A DNA stretch of 64,000 nucleotides from Strongyloides papillosus. Taxonomy: Eukaryota > Nematoda > Chromadorea > Rhabditida > Strongyloididae. The notes under the pieces were generated by a model. It was not told the origin of the DNA. It saw nothing but the letters and a program-made list of their open reading frames with translations, and did not search any database. Location of the stretch: positions 558,001-622,000 of the forward strand of contig SRSI01000043.1 in assembly GCA_005656395.1 (NCBI GenBank), given 5' to 3'. Within the stretch, counting starts at the first letter, position 1; each line of letters opens with the position of its first letter. Both the position numbers and the translations under genes were made by a program. This document shows, piece by piece, positions 21,352-33,600 of the stretch.

Positions 21352-23029
21352 CTTAATTTATATTTGTAAGTAACTTTTTTTAAATAAATTATATTAATTA
21401 AATTTTTCGAGGAAATATTATCATTAACTTTTGTCACGTACAAATTGTTTTTTAATAATTGTTTTTATGGGAATTGTTATGGGTAAAAAAATAAATGATA
21501 ATTACATAATAATCTGAGTTCCATAGATTAAAAAGTTTTAGGGGATTTAAAATTAACTAACCTAGAAGAATCTTTTTGTAATATAGTATAAATTTCTAGT
21601 ATATGTTCGTTATTTATTTTATTTCTAGTGAAATCAATCTATAGAAACACACACTAATATAATTTTTAATATAACTCTAAATTTAGGAGAATAAAAAATA
21701 ATATAATATTGAAATGTATTGTGGAACTATATGAATAAAAATATAAAAAAAAATATATTAAGCAACAATTTAATAAAGATTTTAGATTATATCAAACACT
21801 AAAAACATTTGTATATCACAAAAAATTTTACAAATACAAGTATATATTATGTCAAAATTATTGTAATCAAACAATTTGTATACATGTATGTATAAATATA
21901 ACCTCCAGATAGCTTATGTTGTTATTAAAAAGATTTATTAAGACTTAGAACATGATGTGTTCTATTGTTTGTATCAATTTTTAGCCTTAGTTATTGACAA
22001 ACATTAAGTTTGAGTAATTAATTAAGAATCAGATAGACAAACTAAATAACTTCATCTCGACTATCAACTTTTATTTTGTCACCTTTTTGATAATTCTTAA
22101 ATAATAGTAGAAAGAAAACTCAAAATGTGTCATAAAATTATAACATTTTTGATAATTCCTCTAGTATAAAATGGGGTAGTAAACACAATTTTTTCAAAAC
22201 AAAGAATCATTGTAAAGTTATTAAATAAAATTGATAATGTTAAGTGATTTTATTTATTAGAAATTTATGTTTGCGTTAACGTAATACCTAAAAATTCTTT
22301 AAAAATAATACTAAAGTCTAGATTATATAATGAATGGAAGTTTGATCGAAATATAATACCTATTTTTTTCACCCGTACATTTAATATTGATATAATCTTT
22401 TACCTAGTATCTTTCAAATAAAACATCATTAAAGTTTTTTTCGAGATTAAAAATATTAAATATTATAAACATTAAAATAGGAAAGTTTTCCCATAAATAT
22501 ATACATTGTTTTTGTAAACTGAGTTTCTGGAAAATACTTATTACTTTTATTTTATTTGTTAGATGACGTTATATTAATTGCCGTCTACAACATACATTTA
22601 TAAAGAGTAATCCCTAAATTAATGATCACATTTTAATATAAAGAATATGATTTACTTTTTCAAGCATTTTCAAATGTAAACATATTTTTTCCTTTCTCCC
22701 ATTTATTATTAAAATTACACGCAATGTAATTATTTCAAATTCATTATAAACATATTACAATTTTAATTAAAAGTTTAAAAATTAAAGCACTTTTTATTTA
22801 CTATTATATGCGCATAAAAGTTATTATTAAGTTTACTTGTTATTTTCCATACATCGTAAGCATGATTATAATATAATTTTAAACCCTCAAATATGTAAAC
22901 AATCTAAATTTGTGGGCATATAAAAAAAGTGTAAAGGAAATGATCCTCGTTTCCATGGATACTTAATAATATCTTATTTACAATTGATGACTATCAAAGT
23001 AGTATAAAATAAAAAAAAAATTATTTATA
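21352..23029. other. Long AT-rich intergenic region
   Basis: About 1.7 kb of A/T-dominated spacer between sas-4 and the next plus-strand gene. I found no splice-compatible open frames, tRNA-like fold or tandem repeat. Confidence 0.4.
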
Positions 23030-23812
23030 ATGTTATATCTGTCTACTTTGTTATTTTTAATAGTACAAGAAATTATTGAAATTCCAGAACAATTTTATAT
23101 TTCGTTAGGTCTATTCAAATTTACCGGAGGTCATTCTCCTATTACAAACGAAGTATATAAAATTAATGATTTTTATGAAATAATCACGAACTATCATATA
23201 GATAGAATAATGGACTATGTACTATTTCTTGATAACACTAATGTTAATTTTTCGTTTTCTACGAATACTAACTCCACTTCAAATATTAGTCAATGTTTAG
23301 AGATAGGAAAAGAAATTTCTCAAATAAATAATAGTCTTCCCTACAAGCTTATGTTTGGTGTTAATGAAATTATCTACAATAATAATTATACTTTTGCGTC
23401 ACAATCTTCTCAATGGTGTGTTTGTAATAGGTGTGGAAATATTGAAAAAAAAATTAACGATAGCATCGACCACATACAAATATTAATTTTTTCCAATAGT
23501 ACTGATGTCAATAAGATTAACTTCATACTCCCAAACAACACTTTTGAGGATCAATCAACAACAGTTGAGATACTCTATGATTTAAATTACCAAGACACAT
23601 CAACGATTACGCGTTTTGACTCCCAGAAAGGAATTCTATACTGCCCCTCTGAAACAAGATGTTATAGGGAACTTCTATACATCTTTTCAGAGGTTATAAA
23701 TTATTACAATATCTATAGTTCTATTATATCATTGTCACTTTTATTTATTATTACAACTTTTATTTTCTTCGCTGTAGAAGATGAATTATTTAAAAATATA
23801 CCAATATTTTAA
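23030..23812 (+). CDS. Unknown type I membrane protein, 260 residues
   Basis: Single exon starting at ATG 23030. The N-terminus is hydrophobic (MLYLSTLLFLIVQEIIE; signal peptide). The middle is Asn-rich with many potential N-glycosylation sites (for example NVNFS, NSTSN, NYTF) and a few cysteines, including CVCNRC. A single hydrophobic helix (IISLSLLFIITTFIFF, about 233-249) leaves a 10-residue acidic tail. Topology suggests an extracellular glycoprotein anchored at the surface. No family recognised. It is convergent with the secreted gene on the minus strand, 64 bp apart. Confidence 0.65.
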   Translation: MLYLSTLLFLIVQEIIEIPEQFYISLGLFKFTGGHSPITNEVYKINDFYEIITNYHIDRIMDYVLFLDNTNVNFSFSTNTNSTSNISQCLEIGKEISQINNSLPYKLMFGVNEIIYNNNYTFASQSSQWCVCNRCGNIEKKINDSIDHIQILIFSNSTDVNKINFILPNNTFEDQSTTVEILYDLNYQDTSTITRFDSQKGILYCPSETRCYRELLYIFSEVINYYNIYSSIISLSLLFIITTFIFFAVEDELFKNIPIF

Positions 23813-23876
23813 CAGCAATAACAATATAATAAATAATGAAAAATTAACCCGGAAATGTATGTATAAATTTTTGTTT

Positions 23877-24567
23877 TTATGGCAGATCATTAGTTAATAC
23901 CCCTGCCCAGATATCAGACTGCTGAACATCGAAAACCACTCCAATTATCTTATCTTCAAAGTCAATGCTTTCTACCTCGCTTGTTTTAGTTTTTAACCAA
24001 TACAAATCAGAGGAACGACTAAGGTGTTCATCATCAATCGGTTCACTTTCTAGAACCTCACAATTTGGTACGAAGGTATTGAAAGTTATGTCTTTCTCAA
24101 ACTTTTTCTCCTGAGCTGTCTTATTTTGAATCTCTTTTCCTGTACTATCATCGTGTAGTAAAAGTGTTTTAATAGATTTCAACACTTCATACTCATCCCA
24201 CTTTAAAAAATCTTCTTTCGTAAGATTACTTAAATCATATATCTTAACATTACACTCCATTTCTTAATAATTATATCAATTAAAATAAAAAGGTTAAAAA
24301 TAACTAACCTAAAAATGCCTTAAATCTATAAATAGTTTCTTGCGTTATAGAAACATAAACATGATCAGCCAAATTCTCTTGTGGAAAAACCAAAGGCCCA
24401 GTATTCCCAAAATTATCCTTTTGCTTAATTGGATCAGTCACACCGTGACCATTACTATACAAATTCACCATAATAGGGTTAACATTTGCAGAGGTATCCT
24501 CTTGTTTAACAGAGAATGATAATATTGTCGTCAGGGAAGTGAAATACACTAATAAATTATTTCTCAT
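23877..24567 (-). CDS. Unknown secreted protein, 214 residues
   Basis: Exons 24567..24309 and 24262..23877 are joined across a 46 nt intron with a GTTAGT donor and TTAAG acceptor. The phase-1 join (FLE|MECNV) gives one 214-residue frame. The N-terminus (about 1-19) is a plausible signal peptide. The body is acidic, with no cysteine pattern or known motif. It stands head to head with smc-3 (265 bp between start codons) and tail to tail with the unknown membrane protein. Function unknown. The weaker acceptor (TTAAG rather than TTTAG) lowers confidence in the exact junction slightly. Confidence 0.6.
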
Positions 24568-24832
24568 CAGAATTAATTATAAACAAAATTTGTAGAAGTA
24601 CTTTTCATATTCAAATACAAGTAAACTACAATTGAATCAATATTTTTACTTAATTTTCCTTTTTCCAATGGAGTTGTGTGACTCTTTAAATGTGCTAGGA
24701 TAAATGCGCGCTCTCTCTCTCTTTGTTCTTTTGTCACATTCATATGGATGTGCATTGTGTTTTTTTTGTTATTTACACATTTAATTCCCTACCGAAAATT
24801 AAATATTGACTTTAAATTTTGTTCCTGTAAAA

Positions 24833-27800
24833 ATGTATATTAAAGAGGTAATTTTTTTATTTATTGCTTTTTTTGGTAAATGTTTTTTTTAGATTTGTAT
24901 TCATAATTTCCGAAGTTACAAAGATAAAACTGTTATTAATGATCTATCAAAAAGGCATAATGTCGTTGTTGGGAGGAATGGTTCTGGAAAGAGTAACTTT
25001 TTCTTTGCAATTCAATTTTTGTTAAGTGATGAGTTTGCTAATCTTTCACAAGATGCTAGATTGAATTTACTTCATGAGGGAGCTGGTGAAAAAGTTAGAA
25101 GTGCAAGGGTTGATATTGTTTTTGACAATTCAGATAGAAGAATAATGAGTTATGATATTAATGATCTTAAAATTTCAAGAGAAATTTCTGAGAGAAAAGA
25201 TACATTTTATATTGATGGGAAAATCGTCTCAAGGTCAGAGATTGTCAATTTGATGGAATCTGCTGGTTTTTCCAAGTCAAATCCTTATTATATTGTAAAA
25301 CAAGGTAAGATTATGGAATTAGCAACATCCACAGATGCTCAGAGACTAGCATTAATCAAAGAAGTTGCTGGAACCCGTGTTTATGATGAAAAGAAACAGG
25401 ATAGTGCGAAGTTATTAAAAGAGAACATGGATAAACTCCAGAAAATCGAGGAGACCATTGAATTTATCAATGAAAGATTAAAAACATTGGAGGAAGAGTC
25501 AAATGATTTACGTGAATACCAGAAATACGATAAGATGAAGCGAGCACTTGAATACACGATATACGAGCAAGAAGCCACTGATTCAAGGAAAAAACTGGAT
25601 AATTTATCACACGAAAGAGAAGAATTGAATTCCCAACAAAATGAAATTGAGTCTTCTCTTCTTCAATACAAACAACAGTCAATGAAAAGAGAAACAGATT
25701 TAAGACGTCTTGAAGCAACTTTCAAAGGTGTCAAAGAAGAAAGAGAAGTCTTGTTGGAGGAACAAAATGTTCTAGTTGAAAAAAAGACCAATCTCGAGTT
25801 ATGTATTGCTGATTTGCGAGAGGAAGCCGATAGGGAAAGGAAAAATCGTGCTAGAGCAGAGGAAGAAATGACAAGTGTTGGTAGAATAATTAATGATCGA
25901 GAATTAGAATTAGAAGAATTGGAGCCTTTGTATAAAGATGTTGTTGAAAGAGAAAACAACCTTTTGACTGACATAAAAATTTGTGAACAAAAAAGAAAGG
26001 ATCTTTACATACGCCAAGGACAACAAGATCAATTTAGAACTACTGAGGACCGTGATAATTATCTTAGAAGAGAGTGTAAAAAAATGGATAGGTACCTTTC
26101 AGAGTTACGTGAAAGAGTTACTGAGAGTGAAAGTTCAATAGAACAAGATAAAAAAGAAACTGAAGAGATTCAAAAAGATATTATGAGCTTGAAGTTGAAA
26201 CTTGATAGAGTTATGGATAGAATGGATAGACTATCAGGTGACCAAAATCAGGCGAAAGCTCACCTTGAAAAATGCACCATCAGACAAGGTGAAATTCAAC
26301 GTGAAGAAAAAAATTGGCATGAAAGTATGATGAATTTGAATCAAGAGAAGGGACAAGTCGAGACAGACATCAGGCGAATGATCCCACCCTCTTTAATGCA
26401 TGGCATGAATTCAATCAAGAAGGCGATTACATATTTCAAAGAAAATAACAAAAATGGGAAATACGATTATATTATCAATGGATACTATGGAACATTAATT
26501 GATCTCATTGAGGCAGATGACATTTTCTACCAAGCCATTGAAACAACAGCTGGTAACAGCATTTACTACAGCGTTGTAGAGGACGACCGAATTGCTTCAG
26601 AGATAACATCTTACATCAATTCATCAAATCTCCCTGGAGAATGTAATTTTTGTCCATTAAATCGCGTTGTGGCTAAACCTAGGAAATTGATAACTGACCC
26701 AGAAGCTAAACATATTATGGATTGTATGAAATATGATCCTAAATTTGATACCATAATCAGAAGTTTCTTCGGACAAACTGCGGTCGTTGGTTCATTAGAC
26801 GTTGGTGGTAGAGTTTCTAAGAATGACCATATCAATTGTGTAACATTGGATGGTGATAAAATATCACGAAGAGGTCCCCTTACCGGTGGGTATAGAGAGA
26901 TGAAACGATCTAAACTTGAACTGAATAATGTTTTACGTCAGCTAAATGGAAATGAAACAGAGATGAAAAAACGTTCCGACGAAATAAGTAGACGTGCCAA
27001 TGAAGCATCCATTGCCACTGCTCAAGCATCTCAGGCTCTTGAAAACATAACTGATGAAATAAAGAGACTCCGTCGAGAACATCATTTATGTAACGAAGAA
27101 TTGTCCCATAAGACAGAAGCCCTTAACAGGATGGGAATGAACATCGAACCCCAACGTCAGCACCTACAAACACACAAAAATAAAATTCGTGAGATTGAGG
27201 CAAAGAAAGAGATACTTCAAAATCAAATTGGTACACCACTTCACTCAACATTAACTGATGAGGAACAGGCTATGCTTGAACATTTGGAGAAAGATATGAA
27301 ATTGAAGAAAGAGAAATTAGATGAGATTGTTAGAGAACGCTCAACTATTGAATCTAAAAAGCATAAAATTGAAAATGAACTTCAAAATTATCTCAGAAGG
27401 AGGCGTGAGAAATTACGTTGTGAGCTTCAAGATATATCTATGGAAGATAAAAAGCACAAACTTTCATCAACTAATTCTGAATTAAAATCTACTAATGAAA
27501 GATTATCAAACATTATGGAGAAGGTTAATGATATAGACACAAGTTTAATTGACTATAAAGTGCAAAAGGACAATCTCATTAAAGCTAAAGAGGAACAGCA
27601 AGAAAAGATCAAAGTACTTGAAAGTCAATTAAATGATGTTGGTAAACGTGCTGATGTTGTTTGTACTAAACTAGCAACTATAAGATCTACCAATGAGGAG
27701 GTAACTAAAAAGATGGCCGAACTTGGGACATTACCACAAGATGCATTCAAGAAATTTCAAAATTTGTCTAGAAAGAAACTTGATGAAAAACTAACAGAAT

Positions 27801-28492
27801 GTCTTGTTGAACTTAAAAAATACTCTAATGTAAACAAACGAGCTTTAGATCAATTTCTACGTGCCTCCCAACAAAAAGAAGATCTAGTAAAAAGAGTTCA
27901 AGAACAAAAGAAAAGTAAAAAAGCCATTGAAAATTTGATAGAAGTTTTAGACAATAGAAAAAATGAGGCATTAAATATGACATTCAAAATGGTTACAAAA
28001 CACTTCCATAACGTCTTCAAACAACTAATACCTGAAGGAAAAGCAGATTTAATATTAAAATTAAAGGATGACGATGGTCCGGTACCAGGTGAAAATGAAT
28101 TAATATCAGTAGACCGGTTTGCTGGTGTAAAAATAAAATGTACATTCCGTGGGGATGCAGAGAGTGTAGAGATGAATCATCTCTCTGGTGGGCAGAAGAC
28201 ATTAATTGCGCTTGCACTTATCTTTGCCATCCAAAAATGTGATCCTGCACCTTTTTATTTGTTTGATGAGATTGATGCTGCTTTGGATGCCGCTCACAGG
28301 AGTAGTGTAGCTAATATGATTCATGAATTATCTGAGAATGCTCAATTCATCACAACAACATTCAGACCACAGTTACTTGAACATGCTGAGAAGTATTATG
28401 GTGTTAGATTTAGAAATCGTGTTTCTCATATTGATCCAGTTACAAAGGAACAAGCATATGATTTTATTACTGATGCTGAGAAGAGAAATTAA
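24833..28492 (+). CDS. smc-3: SMC-3 cohesin ATPase subunit
   Basis: A 15 nt first exon (24833..24847, MYIKE) and one long exon (24893..28492) give 1204 residues, normal for SMC3. The N-terminal ATPase half has Walker A GRNGSGKSN (about 33-40). Long coiled coils flank a hinge at about 505-680. The C-terminal half has the signature LSGGQKTLIALAL (about 1101) and Walker B with FYLFDEIDAALDA. Together with SMC-1 and kleisin it forms the cohesin ring. By eye alignment the ESCO acetylation pair (AKKD in human SMC3) reads ERKD here, with Arg in the first position (residue 106) and Lys in the second. The start is fixed by the conserved MYIK opening. It shares a 265 bp divergent promoter with the secreted gene upstream. 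Confidence 0.96.
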
Positions 28493-28553
28493 TTTTGTAT
28501 AAAAATGAAAAATAAATTAGTATTATTATTATTAGTTGATATCTATAGTGTTA

Positions 28554-29893
28554 TTAATGTTTTTTCTGGTTTTTTGAATTAGAAGATGAGTATAAAGCTA
28601 TTTTGGCGTTACGCAAAATTTTGAAAACATCTTCTTCGATTCCTCCAGCTGCCATCATTAGTCTTTCTTGGTAGTCTTGAGCTAATCTCTCGAATTCTGT
28701 ATTGTATCTTGTTGGGGGTAAACGGCGACGGAGGATGTTGTTAACGGTAGAAGGTGTAGTAGTATCTTTTTCTGTATGTGTTGTTGGGGTTTTTGTGGTG
28801 GTGGTTGTTGCTGTTGTTTTAGTTTGTATTGATATAGTTGATGTATACATTTTTTCGTTAATCTTTGATTTGATAAATCTATCAAACTCCTCTTGTTCAT
28901 TCATCTTATAATTACTCTCTTCATCATTTTCTTCTCTTCTGGAAACATTCTCTATCTCTTCTTCATTGAGTGGTAAACTTTTATCCGGAGTATTAATATT
29001 TTTTTCTCTTTCAGCATCCAAAAAATGTTCAAAAGCCTTTGAAACTACATCTAAATTATCTAATAAATCTTTAGAATTAACATTATTCTCATTACTGTTA
29101 ATAATTTTTGCTCCTTGAGCTTTAACAGTTGTATTAACAGCGGAGATATTAATTTCACTACTAGAATCTGTAATATTTTTAGATACATCAGTAATTTCTG
29201 TAGTCGTGGTTTTAATGATTAATTTTTTCTTCTGCCTTTTTTCCAACTCTTTTTCAATAACCTTTTGAAAAGTCTTTAAAAACTCTTCTTTCTCCTTCTC
29301 ATCCAATTTCGAATTTCTTAACAATTCATCAAAATTAATTGACGGTGAAGGTAAATTCCCATTCAACTTATTAATTTTTATTAATTCATTTTTTTCTAAA
29401 ATATAAGATTAAGTGGAAAAAGAGATCTTTCTATACCTATAGGTTTTATGTCAATTTGTTTTTCATCACTTGTCAAAGAGGATTCCACTAATATTGGTGT
29501 TGGTGATCTTGTTGTGGTACCAGTGGTGATCGGTAATGGCGATTGTGTGGATGTCTTGATGACAGTTGTTGCCTGGTAATGATGGAAGGGATGATGATTA
29601 AAGTCAGATGATCCAAATAAATTGTTAAGATATTGTTCATGAAGGTGGTTAAAATGTTGAGTAAGTTGTTCATGAGATAGGTGTAAGCTATTAACTGCGG
29701 GAGAGATAAAGTTTAATGGAATGGTGGATGATGATGTAAGTTGATGATTAAGAAGTGGATTATTGTAGTAATATACATGATGATTCAATAGATTTAAGAA
29801 TGGAGAGATTGTTGTTGTTGATGGATATCCATTAATTATATGTAAATAAAATAATGACCAAGCAATAATAAAAGCTTTTGTTTGTGAAAACAT
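28554..29893 (-). CDS. Low-complexity secreted protein of unknown function
   Basis: Exons 29893..29437 and 29395..28554 (41 nt intron, GTATAG/TTTTAG, phase 1) give 432 residues. A signal peptide (MFSQTKAFIIAWSLFYLHII, about 1-22) is followed by a His/Asn/Leu-rich segment. A Thr-rich stretch, an acidic charged middle and a second Thr/Lys tract come next. The C-terminus is helical (FERLAQDYQERLMMAAGGIE). No domain or cysteine framework is visible. The conserved-looking C-terminal helix suggests a real nematode-specific gene rather than a chance frame. Convergent with smc-3, 61 bp between stop codons. Confidence 0.6.
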
Positions 29894-30676
29894 CTAAATA
29901 AAAAGTATTATTTAGGGAAAAAAAAGTTTAGGAAATTTAAATAAAGAATGTTAAATATTTTAAATTCTAGAATAGATCAATTTGAATCGTATAAATATTT
30001 ATATCAAGATAAATTTTATATTCAATCATTCTACATTTCTTATGTTCAACTTTATGTAAAAAATAATAAAAATTAATTGTATCTAGATATGTACAACTAT
30101 TTTATGGTTATATATTTAACAATATACACCGTGAAAAGTTAAATATTTTCTGTATATTATAAATATATATGGATGAAGGAAGAATGAACAATTACAGTTT
30201 TAAAACACTTAATATATCTTATCACCTATTATTTTAAAGATAATCCTTTACTAGTTAAACTTGCTTCCCTTCCTTGATTGATATACGCATATTATACATA
30301 CATGAATAAATATTTTTGTCAAGATAAATATAATTAAAGGTAACATATCATTGACTACTATTTTTATTTTTTTAATAAAATAATCAATCCTGTTTATAAT
30401 TAGATGTAATTATAATTTTTAAAATTATTTTATAAATAAAAAACCTATAAAAATTTTAATTAACATTATTTAGAAAAAGTATATATTAATATTAAAAAAG
30501 TGAATATTCTTGAAAATATATTAATTTGAAGGCTTTCTAATTTCTCGATAAGGCAAATATCTTTGTAAACTTGATATATTAAAGATCATTTTTATCAGTA
30601 AAAGTATATTACTCTCCTTCGATATGTCACATTACATTCTCTTCTTTTTATTATTATTTCTATTTTAATTTAATTA
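29894..30676. other. Intergenic, nothing recognised
   Basis: About 780 bp of A/T-rich spacer between two minus-strand genes. It should contain the upstream region of the low-complexity secreted gene and the 3' UTR of the KH-domain gene. No further structure seen. Confidence 0.4.
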
Positions 30677-33600
30677 TCAATATGGAGAATATCTTTTTTT
30701 ATGATTTCCGCCATTAGCATATCCTGTTGAAGGTGTAGTGGTGGGATTTGATGATGTCCCTCCCGCTGTTTGTTGAGGGTTTGGTGAAGCTTTCCTTTTC
30801 AATCCCCCAACATATGGATTAACGGACATCAAATAACCCTGATAGTAGTCTGATTCTTTATTTTCCCCCATATAACCTATTACATTTCCAGTACCGGTAC
30901 CTTGTATTGTTGGTCCTCCACCTCCAGGAACAGCAGCTAACATCCCATGAACATTAGGTTGCCACATTAAAGGATTCCCTACTAAAGATGCTTGGGAAAG
31001 ATAATATGATGCTTGGGTAGGATCTATAGCTGATGGTAGACTAGATGAACCGCTAGGGGCATTAGAAGATGTAGAAGGTTGTTGATAGTTACTTATTAAC
31101 TGGGACATTTCTAAAAATATTTTGTCATAACAAAATAAAAACTTTTCACATAAAATAAACTATGTACAAATTTTTCATGCACAATATTAAATTTTCTCAA
31201 AAATAAAAATGTATACATATGACATTCGAAATATATTCTTTTTTTTATAATAACAAAGAAAAAATAAAGAGAAAATTCATACCTGTAGAAGTTTGTGGGA
31301 TTCTGGTGGGAGCAGCATGATAGGGTTGCAGTCTGGTAAGCTGAAATAAAGCACAGTAGGTAAAGAAATTTCTTGGAAAAGATATAAGAAGTTAAAAAAG
31401 TGTTACAATAAAAACCCACATATAAAAAGGTTATTAACATTCAATCATTTCCACCATATTTGGCATTGTCATACAAAAAATATTTATGCTTTATGTGTAT
31501 GGAAATGTGAATTGTAAAAAGGTTTAAAATTTTGTATTAAAAGATTTTTTTTAACTCTTTTGTTTTTTGTAAAAGTGCTAAAATATGTTTATTTTATCTT
31601 ACCTCTCCAGCAACAGCAGCAGCAGCAGTGGGATTAAATGGGTGTGTTGCAATATGTGGGGCTATTGTTGAAAGATTTGGAATTCCAATTATTGGATTTG
31701 TACCATATGCCTGTTGAAGAAGATTTTGTGCTTGTTGTTGTATTAAAGCTGTATATCCAGCACCGTTTTGTTGCGATGCAGCTGCTGCAGCAGCGACCAC
31801 AGCAGCATTTTGTGCAACAAGAACTGGGTTAATTGATGACTTTGGTCTATATGGGATGTTTGTACCTCGTGGTGGGGCTTCTAAAAGAATTTTGCATACT
31901 TCACTCATACATAATGTTATAGCTTTTGCTGATCCACTAATCGTTACAGCACGTTCCGTGGATGTTGGTAACATTTCACTAGCTACCTGAATTGAGGCAC
32001 CTGTTCTTTCCCGAATCTCTTTTATTTTTGAACCCTGTTTTCCGATTACAGACCCACATTGTGTTGCTGGTACAATAAGACGAAGTGTAATTGGAGGTTT
32101 AGATACACTATCTGGCATCTGTTTTAAATCTTCCTCAAATTTGTCACAAATCATGGTAAAAGCTTTATTAATTGTCACCTCATTACCCGTTATTGTGACA
32201 ATCCTTTCTGGACACGATCCATCAGAAATATTTATTTTAGCTTGTGACTTTTCTCTAATCTTTCTAATTTGATCTCCACCTCTTCCAATGATACTTCCAA
32301 CTTCTTTACCTTGCATTAGAAGCCTGACAGTCAGTAACATTGACATTTGTGGAGCATTATTTGAGGAGTTTGTCATAGTATTAGTAGAAATATTTGTTTG
32401 ATTGTTATCAGTAGATATTCCATGATTCTTAGTATTTAACCCAAAATCCATAGTTAATAAATTTTCGTTTGTTGATGGCAAATAATGGTGAGAGAATGAA
32501 TCTCTGAAAAAAGAAAAAATTTATTTTATAAAAGTTTTATAATTAAATTAGCAAAATGTCAAGATGCTTTAGAGTAAAATTTGATAAAATTATAGATGTG
32601 GTAGAAAATATTTTTAAGAGGAATAAGAGGAGATTGAGAAACATTTAGAAAGTCATTATAGAAAAATTAAAAAGCAAATAGGCTTTTAAAAAGTTTAATT
32701 AAGAACATTTCACAATATTTGACACCAATTTATGTTAAATAAATTATTTCTAAAATTTTTACGAAAACATTATACAAACTTCTAATTATTTATTTGTTAT
32801 CTTGGTGTATATTTATGAGATAACATAAAAAATATACATATGGATAAACTGTCGGTTTTTTGTTTAATATAAAGAGAATAGTTGATAGTAAAAATTGTTA
32901 ATGGTCATTAAAAATTAAGAAATCTGTAAAACATAAGCAAGATCATATCACGCGAAAGTTGTCCCATTATCATAGTATACATTTACATAAAAAAAGACGA
33001 AAATATACTTCGAAAAGAAAAACTTTGAACTAAAATTACTAAATATGGGATGTATAATATTTATATATATATAGTGAGGAGATGGTAAAATGAGCGTTAA
33101 AAGATAAAAGTAAGAAAGTTGACTTAATGATAAAGTTAAAACTTTTCATGAAATTGGATGAAGAGAAAGCTGTAGTATGTAACGTTTCGTTTTTATTTAG
33201 TTGCTAGCATCATAATTAATGAGGGAAAAAGCTTTATAGTGAGAATGTAGATAATTCACGAAGTATGATAAAAAAATTTTTATAATATGTATCTAAATAT
33301 CTATATTTGTAACGTGATCATCATATTGAATATCTATTTTATCTTCCTCCTCCTCATTTATTAATAATATCTATAAGTAAAATACTATTAAAGAAGGATA
33401 TATTAAACATTTTAAAAGAAAAAAGATTACCTTCGATATTGAAAATATATATACAAATGTATAGTATGATTATTGTAGCTGTGGAGTAAAGAAATACAAT
33501 CTTGGACCGATCATTTGAAAGAATGGGTATAGCATTTTCACATATACGAAAGAGCGTATGTCATATACCGATAAAAGTAAATATTTGATTAAGGAGATGT

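Noticed and set aside
31111..31440. 109-codon minus-strand frame within the KH-domain gene
   Set aside because: It runs mostly through introns of the KH-domain gene. The spliced model with exon 31340..31283 uses a different, in-phase part.
32452..32503. Start of the KH-domain gene inside its second exon
   Set aside because: The frame there opens at TTG and is preceded by a TTTTTTCAG acceptor. A 34-codon upstream exon at 35016..34913 joins in phase.
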